From NCBI GenBank assembly GCA_902495085.1, contig CABUWA010000087.1, positions 1-7,978 on the forward strand: a DNA stretch of 7,978 nt, written 5' to 3'. A program made the translations under genes and the position numbers. Shown here piece after piece: positions 5,272 to 7,978 of this stretch. The first letter of the stretch is position 1. Each line of letters opens with the position of its first letter. This DNA comes from an uncultured Collinsella sp. (GTDB lineage Bacteria; Actinomycetota; Coriobacteriia; Coriobacteriales; Coriobacteriaceae). A model generated the notes under the pieces. It was not told where the DNA came from. It was given only the letters and a program-made list of their open reading frames with translations, and searched no databases.

Positions 5272-5895
5272 ATGACCGCAAACCCGACCGTGACCAGAAG
5301 AAACTTCCTGCTCGGAACCGCGCTGTGCGCAACGATGCTCTCCGGCTGCAGCCAGGGTGACGACCAAGCCGCCGTCGAGGACGAGCCTGCCGCCGCGCCC
5401 GCTGCAGGCGACAGTGTCCTCGTGGCCTACTACTCGGCACAGGGCCACACCGCTGCCGTAGCTCAGACGATCGCCGACGAGCTCGGCGCCGATCTCTTTG
5501 AGGTGACGCCTACGGAGCCCTACTCCGACGATGACCTCGACTGGACCGACGACAATAGCCGCGTGACCCGCGAGCACGAGGACGAGAGCCTGCGCGACGT
5601 CGAGCTTACGCAGGTCACGCCGGACGGCTGGGAGAACTACGACACCGTGCTCGTGGGGTATCCCATCTGGTGGGGCATCGCGGCCTGGCCCATCGACAAC
5701 CTCATCTCAGGCAACGACTGGGACGGCAAGACGGTGGTCCCGTTCTGCACCTCTTCCTCCTCGAGTCTTGGCCGGAGCGGCGAGCTACTCGCCGCAGCCG
5801 CGGGTAGCGGGGAGTGGCAGGAGGGCCAGCGCTTCTCGTCCAGTGCGGACGAGTCCGGGGTTCGTGATTGGGTCGCCGGTCTCGGCCTGGCATAA
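5272..5895 (+). CDS. Tat-exported flavodoxin-family lipoprotein
   Basis: A 207-aa protein; ATG 5272 follows AAGGAG (5259-5264). The N-terminus TRRNFLLGTALCATMLSGC combines a twin-arginine motif (R9-R10) with a lipobox ending at C26, so it should be exported folded, with cofactor, and lipid-anchored outside the membrane. A low-complexity Ala/Asp/Glu linker (27-47) leads into a flavodoxin fold: SVLVAYYSAQGHTAAVAQTI (48-67), with the SAQGHT phosphate-binding loop at 55-60, then VLVGYPIWWGIAAWPIDNLI and VVPFCTSSSSSLGRSG. These match the flavodoxin_4 group (PF12682), expected to bind FMN. Its partner is unknown; it lies between a reductase and a cytoplasmic flavodoxin-ferredoxin, so it may accept electrons at the outer face. 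The reading frame is intact. Confidence 0.92.
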   Translation: MTANPTVTRRNFLLGTALCATMLSGCSQGDDQAAVEDEPAAAPAAGDSVLVAYYSAQGHTAAVAQTIADELGADLFEVTPTEPYSDDDLDWTDDNSRVTREHEDESLRDVELTQVTPDGWENYDTVLVGYPIWWGIAAWPIDNLISGNDWDGKTVVPFCTSSSSSLGRSGELLAAAAGSGEWQEGQRFSSSADESGVRDWVAGLGLA

Positions 5896-5937
5896 GCAAT
5901 TAGAGATGGCAGACCGCTGACAATCTGGGAGTTTCGA

Positions 5938-6732
5938 ATGATCCTATACTTCACCGGGACGGGCAACTGCCTCTACGCGGCGCGCGAGCTGGCCGCGGAG
6001 GGCGAGAGGGTCCTGAGCATCCCGCAGGAGCTGCGCCGCGAGGGCGAACTCGCCTACGCGGACGATACGATTGGCATCGTGTACCCCATCTACGGGCACA
6101 TGATGCCCGACATGGTGAAGACGTTCCTCGAGCGCGCGACGCTCGACACGCCCTACCTCTACTTCGTTTGCACCTACGGCAACCGGCACGCCAACGCCGT
6201 CGAGCTGTGCCTGGAGGACGCACGGGCGGCGGGGCTCAACCCTGCCTACGCAACCACGCTCCTCATGGTGGACAACTGGCTGCCCAACTTCGACATGGAC
6301 GACCAGCGCGCCCGCATCCCCGAGAAGAAGATAGGCGAGAATCTCGAGCGCATCCGCGCGGACGTGGTCATGCGCCGCCGCTGGATCGAGCCGGTGACCG
6401 ACGAGGACCGCGCGGCGCACGAGCAGTTCATAAGCCGGGGCTTGCGCTTCGAGCCGGCGATGCTGGGCGGATTCCTGACCGTTGATTCCGAGAAGTGCGT
6501 GGGATGTGGGGCGTGCGCAAAGGTGTGCCCGACTGGTTGCATCGCACTCGAGGGCGGCAAGGCTGTCCGTAACGCGCAGGCGGGCTTTGGCTGCAACGCC
6601 TGCCTCGCCTGCATGCACGCCTGTCCCGCGCACGCCATCACCTGCGCGGCGGGCGACAAGAATCCCGCGGCACGCTTCCGCAACGAGCACGTGACCCTTG
6701 CCGAGCTGCAAGAGGCCAACAGCGGCCGCTGA
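5938..6732 (+). CDS. EFR1 family flavodoxin/ferredoxin (flavodoxin fold plus two [4Fe-4S])
   Basis: A 264-aa protein with no signal peptide; ATG 5938 is preceded by TGGGAG (5926-5931). Residues 1-~170 form a flavodoxin-like domain: MILYFTGTGNCLYAA, where TGTGNC is the FMN-phosphate loop, then IGIVYPIYGHMMPDMVKTFL and YFVCTYGNRHANAV. The C-terminal third is a bacterial-type ferredoxin with two complete [4Fe-4S] motifs: C187-x2-C190-x2-C193-x3-C197-P and C219-x2-C222-x2-C225-x3-C229-P. This is the architecture of the EFR1 family, common in Clostridia and Coriobacteriia; a cytoplasmic electron carrier role is inferred and the partners are not established. It follows the exported flavodoxin by 42 bp on the same strand. 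The long antisense open frame over it is a GC-rich shadow. Confidence 0.93.
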   Translation: MILYFTGTGNCLYAARELAAEGERVLSIPQELRREGELAYADDTIGIVYPIYGHMMPDMVKTFLERATLDTPYLYFVCTYGNRHANAVELCLEDARAAGLNPAYATTLLMVDNWLPNFDMDDQRARIPEKKIGENLERIRADVVMRRRWIEPVTDEDRAAHEQFISRGLRFEPAMLGGFLTVDSEKCVGCGACAKVCPTGCIALEGGKAVRNAQAGFGCNACLACMHACPAHAITCAAGDKNPAARFRNEHVTLAELQEANSGR

Positions 6733-6743
6733 TGCGCTTCTCG

Positions 6744-6772
6744 CCAAGCCGAAAGCCTGCGGCTTCGGCTTG
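6744..6772 (+). terminator. Hairpin between the EFR1 gene and the hydrolase
   Basis: CCAAGCCGA (6744-6752) pairs with TCGGCTTGG (6764-6772); after one bulged A, AGCC/GGCT extends the stem around a TGC loop. It begins 11 nt after the EFR1 stop and is followed by TTCATTC, a weak U-rich tract. It may end the reductase/flavodoxin/EFR1 transcript partially, or lower read-through into the hydrolase, whose start lies 22 nt downstream. Confidence 0.5.
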
Positions 6773-6793
6773 GTTCATTCAGAAAGAGAAACT

Positions 6794-7669
6794 ATGCACG
6801 TGAGCCATCTTTCACGCAGGTCCTTTATCGAGGCTGCCGCGCTCGCTGCGGGCGGGCTAGTACTCGGAGAAGGCCTGGTCGGCTGCGCGGATGCCCGTGA
6901 GCTTGGCGGCTACGTCCTCACGGAGGGGTCGCAGACAGACCGCGGCTTCGTCGTTGACGACGCCTTGCAGACGCCATCGGGCAGGACGCTGCACTTCTCG
7001 TTCCACGTGCCGGACTCCTACGACGGGTCCGCGCCCTATGCGCTCTACGTGGCCTGCCCCGGCTGGGAGGGGCTCTACTTCCAGGGCGTGGGGGCGAATC
7101 TTCGGGAGGACTACCCCTTCGTGGCGAACGACTACATCGCCGACATGATCGTGGCCTCGCCCCGACTCGACGACTGGGGCGAGCAATCGGCGTCAGACGT
7201 GGTGGAGCTCACCGAATGGCCGCTCGGCGCCTACAGCATCGATACAGGCCACGTGTACCTGAGCGGATGCTCGGGCGGCGGCGAGACCATCTCCATCGTC
7301 TTGGGAACGCGCCCCGAGCTCTACCGCCGTGCGCTTCACACCATCTCGCGCTGGGACGGCGACATCGAGACGCTCACCACAGCCGAGGTTCCCGTGTATA
7401 TGGCTATCGGCGAGAACGACGACTATTACGGCTCCGGGCCCGCGCGCGAGGCGTACGAGGAGATTCGCGCCGCCTATCGAGCTCACAGGCTTTCCGAGGA
7501 GCACATCAGCGAGCTGGTCGTGCTCGATGTCAAGCCCACGAGCTACTTCACCGAGCGGGGCTTTGCTGCGGACGCGGCCAGCACGGGGCGGGCGGCTACC
7601 TCTTTGCCCATGACGAGAACATCATGGGATGGCTTTTCGCATTTCTGGGTGCCCCGCTCATGCGGGTAG
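6794..7669 (+). CDS. Tat-exported alpha/beta-hydrolase lipoprotein, C-terminus frameshifted
   Basis: ATG 6794 (purine-rich AGAAAGAGAA upstream, a weak Shine-Dalgarno) begins MHVSHLSRRSFIEAAALAAG. This is a twin-arginine signal followed by the lipobox LVGC (C31), so a surface lipoprotein is expected; the open frame further upstream has no support. The fold is alpha/beta-hydrolase/esterase: YALYVACPGWEG (82-93, oxyanion strand), VYLSGCSGGGETI (154-166) with nucleophile elbow G-C-S160-G-G, and VPVYMAIGENDDYYGS (199-214) with the acid at D209/D210. The last 30 in-frame residues (STGRAATS...) are unlike the family. A +1 reading from 7579 restores QHGAGGYLFAHDENIMGWLF, the expected segment with the catalytic histidine. 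The gene therefore appears broken by a 1-nt loss near 7577-7580, or carries a sequencing error. The substrate is unknown. It is 61 bp downstream of EFR1, behind a hairpin. Confidence 0.8.
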   Translation: MHVSHLSRRSFIEAAALAAGGLVLGEGLVGCADARELGGYVLTEGSQTDRGFVVDDALQTPSGRTLHFSFHVPDSYDGSAPYALYVACPGWEGLYFQGVGANLREDYPFVANDYIADMIVASPRLDDWGEQSASDVVELTEWPLGAYSIDTGHVYLSGCSGGGETISIVLGTRPELYRRALHTISRWDGDIETLTTAEVPVYMAIGENDDYYGSGPAREAYEEIRAAYRAHRLSEEHISELVVLDVKPTSYFTERGFAADAASTGRAATSLPMTRTSWDGFSHFWVPRSCG

Positions 7670-7701
7670 TCGTCCGCAGCGCCCGTCCGATCGTACGCTA
7701 G
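7579..7701 (+). pseudogene. Out-of-frame C-terminal end of the hydrolase
   Basis: In the frame of CAG 7579-7581 the sequence reads QHGAGGYLFAHDENIMGWLF and continues ~20 codons to TAG 7699-7701. This fits the C-terminal histidine-bearing segment of the hydrolase encoded upstream in the previous frame. One extra C in GGCCAG (7576-7581) would join the two frames into a 6794-7701 gene of about 300 aa. It is listed separately because it is not translated from the upstream start as the sequence stands. Confidence 0.7.
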
Positions 7702-7708
7702 GCGAACG

Positions 7709-7748
7709 AAAAGGGGCGGTGGGCCTCCGTCTTCACGGGCCCACCGCC
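7709..7748 (-). terminator. Rho-independent terminator of the right-edge flavodoxin gene
   Basis: GGCGGTGGGCC (7715-7725) pairs perfectly over 11 bp with GGCCCACCGCC (7738-7748). On the minus strand the stem is followed by CCTTTTCG (TTTT = 7712-7709). It lies 26 nt past the minus-strand stop at 7775 and just past the end of the convergent hydrolase, so it may also slow plus-strand transcription. Confidence 0.8.
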
Positions 7749-7774
7749 GCCGAACTGGGTTACGCAAGTCGGGA

Positions 7775-7978
7775 CTACGCGAGCTTCTTCGAGAGCGCCC
7801 TTGCCTCGTGCATGTTGTCGACCATGCCGCCGTAGGTCATGCCGTAGAGTGCGGCGAAACGCTTCATGGTGTACTCGCCCCAATCGAGCATCTCGCGCGT
7901 GGGCGCGCCACCTTGGAACACGAAATAGAGCGTCTTGCCGCTCATACTGCCCTCGCGCACCGGACCGTAGAAGCGGTC
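7775..7978 (-). CDS. Flavodoxin family protein, C-terminal part only
   Basis: The minus-strand frame is open from the right edge to TAG 7777-7775 (67 codons); the N-terminus lies outside the window. The visible part begins DRFYGPVREGSMSGKTLYF and includes FVFQGGAPTREMLDWGEYTM and GMTYGGMVDNMHEARALSKK. 'DRFYGPVR..L.GK' followed by a strand and a long helix is the C-terminal half of flavodoxin/NADPH-dependent FMN reductase family proteins, just after the FMN-contacting loop. Internal ATG/GTG codons are not credible starts because homology continues across them. It is convergent with the hydrolase and followed by a strong terminator. With the exported flavodoxin, EFR1 and the relic at 529-660, it is one of four flavodoxin-fold sequences in 8 kb. 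Confidence 0.85.
   Translation of the reverse strand, partial: DRFYGPVREGSMSGKTLYFVFQGGAPTREMLDWGEYTMKRFAALYGMTYGGMVDNMHEARALSKKLA

Noticed and set aside
5944..6747. 267-codon minus-strand open frame
   Set aside because: Antisense shadow of the EFR1 gene, whose eight cluster cysteines and FMN loop are all in the plus frame.
1..7978. CRISPR array, tRNA, rRNA or phage attachment site
   Set aside because: No regularly spaced repeats, cloverleaf-like sequence or rRNA blocks were found on either strand.

Overview
The window looks like chromosomal DNA from a high-GC anaerobic actinobacterium, most likely a gut Coriobacteriia member (Olsenella/Collinsella/Eggerthella-like). This is inferred from the GC-rich codon use on the right-hand side, two Tat-type lipoproteins, an EFR1-type flavodoxin-ferredoxin fusion, several flavodoxin-fold proteins and an aldo/keto reductase beside a LysR regulator. 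No rRNA, tRNA, CRISPR array or intact transposase was seen.

Left block (1-1183): the 5' part of a carboxymuconolactone decarboxylase/cupin gene leaves the window on the minus strand. It is divergent from a MerR-family regulator. A perfect 7-bp inverted repeat between them lies where a MerR operator would sit, inside the spacer of a promoter that points at the decarboxylase. Between that promoter and the decarboxylase is a short minus-strand reading frame that resembles the C-terminal tail of a flavodoxin-family protein, probably a relic.

Middle block (1184-3347), lower in GC and visibly eroded: two direct copies of a ~199-bp non-coding repeat (1187-1385 and 3121-3318), each with a conserved hairpin that reads as a minus-strand terminator, bracket a minus-strand AAA_14/DUF4143 ATPase gene and a divergent, truncated yjdF (DUF2992) gene. 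The yjdF start is preceded by ~100 nt that fold and sit as a yjdF (azaaromatic) riboswitch would. The gene keeps only its first ~44 codons and then runs into the second repeat copy.

Right block (3348-7978), GC-rich: a minus-strand LysR regulator is divergent from a co-directional cluster of aldo/keto reductase, Tat-exported flavodoxin lipoprotein, EFR1 family flavodoxin/ferredoxin, and Tat-exported alpha/beta-hydrolase lipoprotein. A near-palindrome with T-N11-A form in the divergent promoter region is the probable LysR site. The hydrolase carries a 1-nt frameshift near its C-terminus that puts the expected catalytic-histidine segment out of frame. A convergent minus-strand flavodoxin-family gene enters from the right edge, with a strong terminator between the two.

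Taken together, the intact genes suggest locally regulated redox or carbonyl/quinone handling (MerR with decarboxylase/cupin; LysR with reductase and flavodoxins). The middle block is a site of insertion, deletion and decay. I did not find a clearly novel defence or mobile system. The most notable items are the probable riboswitch left in front of a broken gene, the paired terminator-bearing repeats, and the pairing of an exported flavodoxin with a cytoplasmic flavodoxin-ferredoxin.
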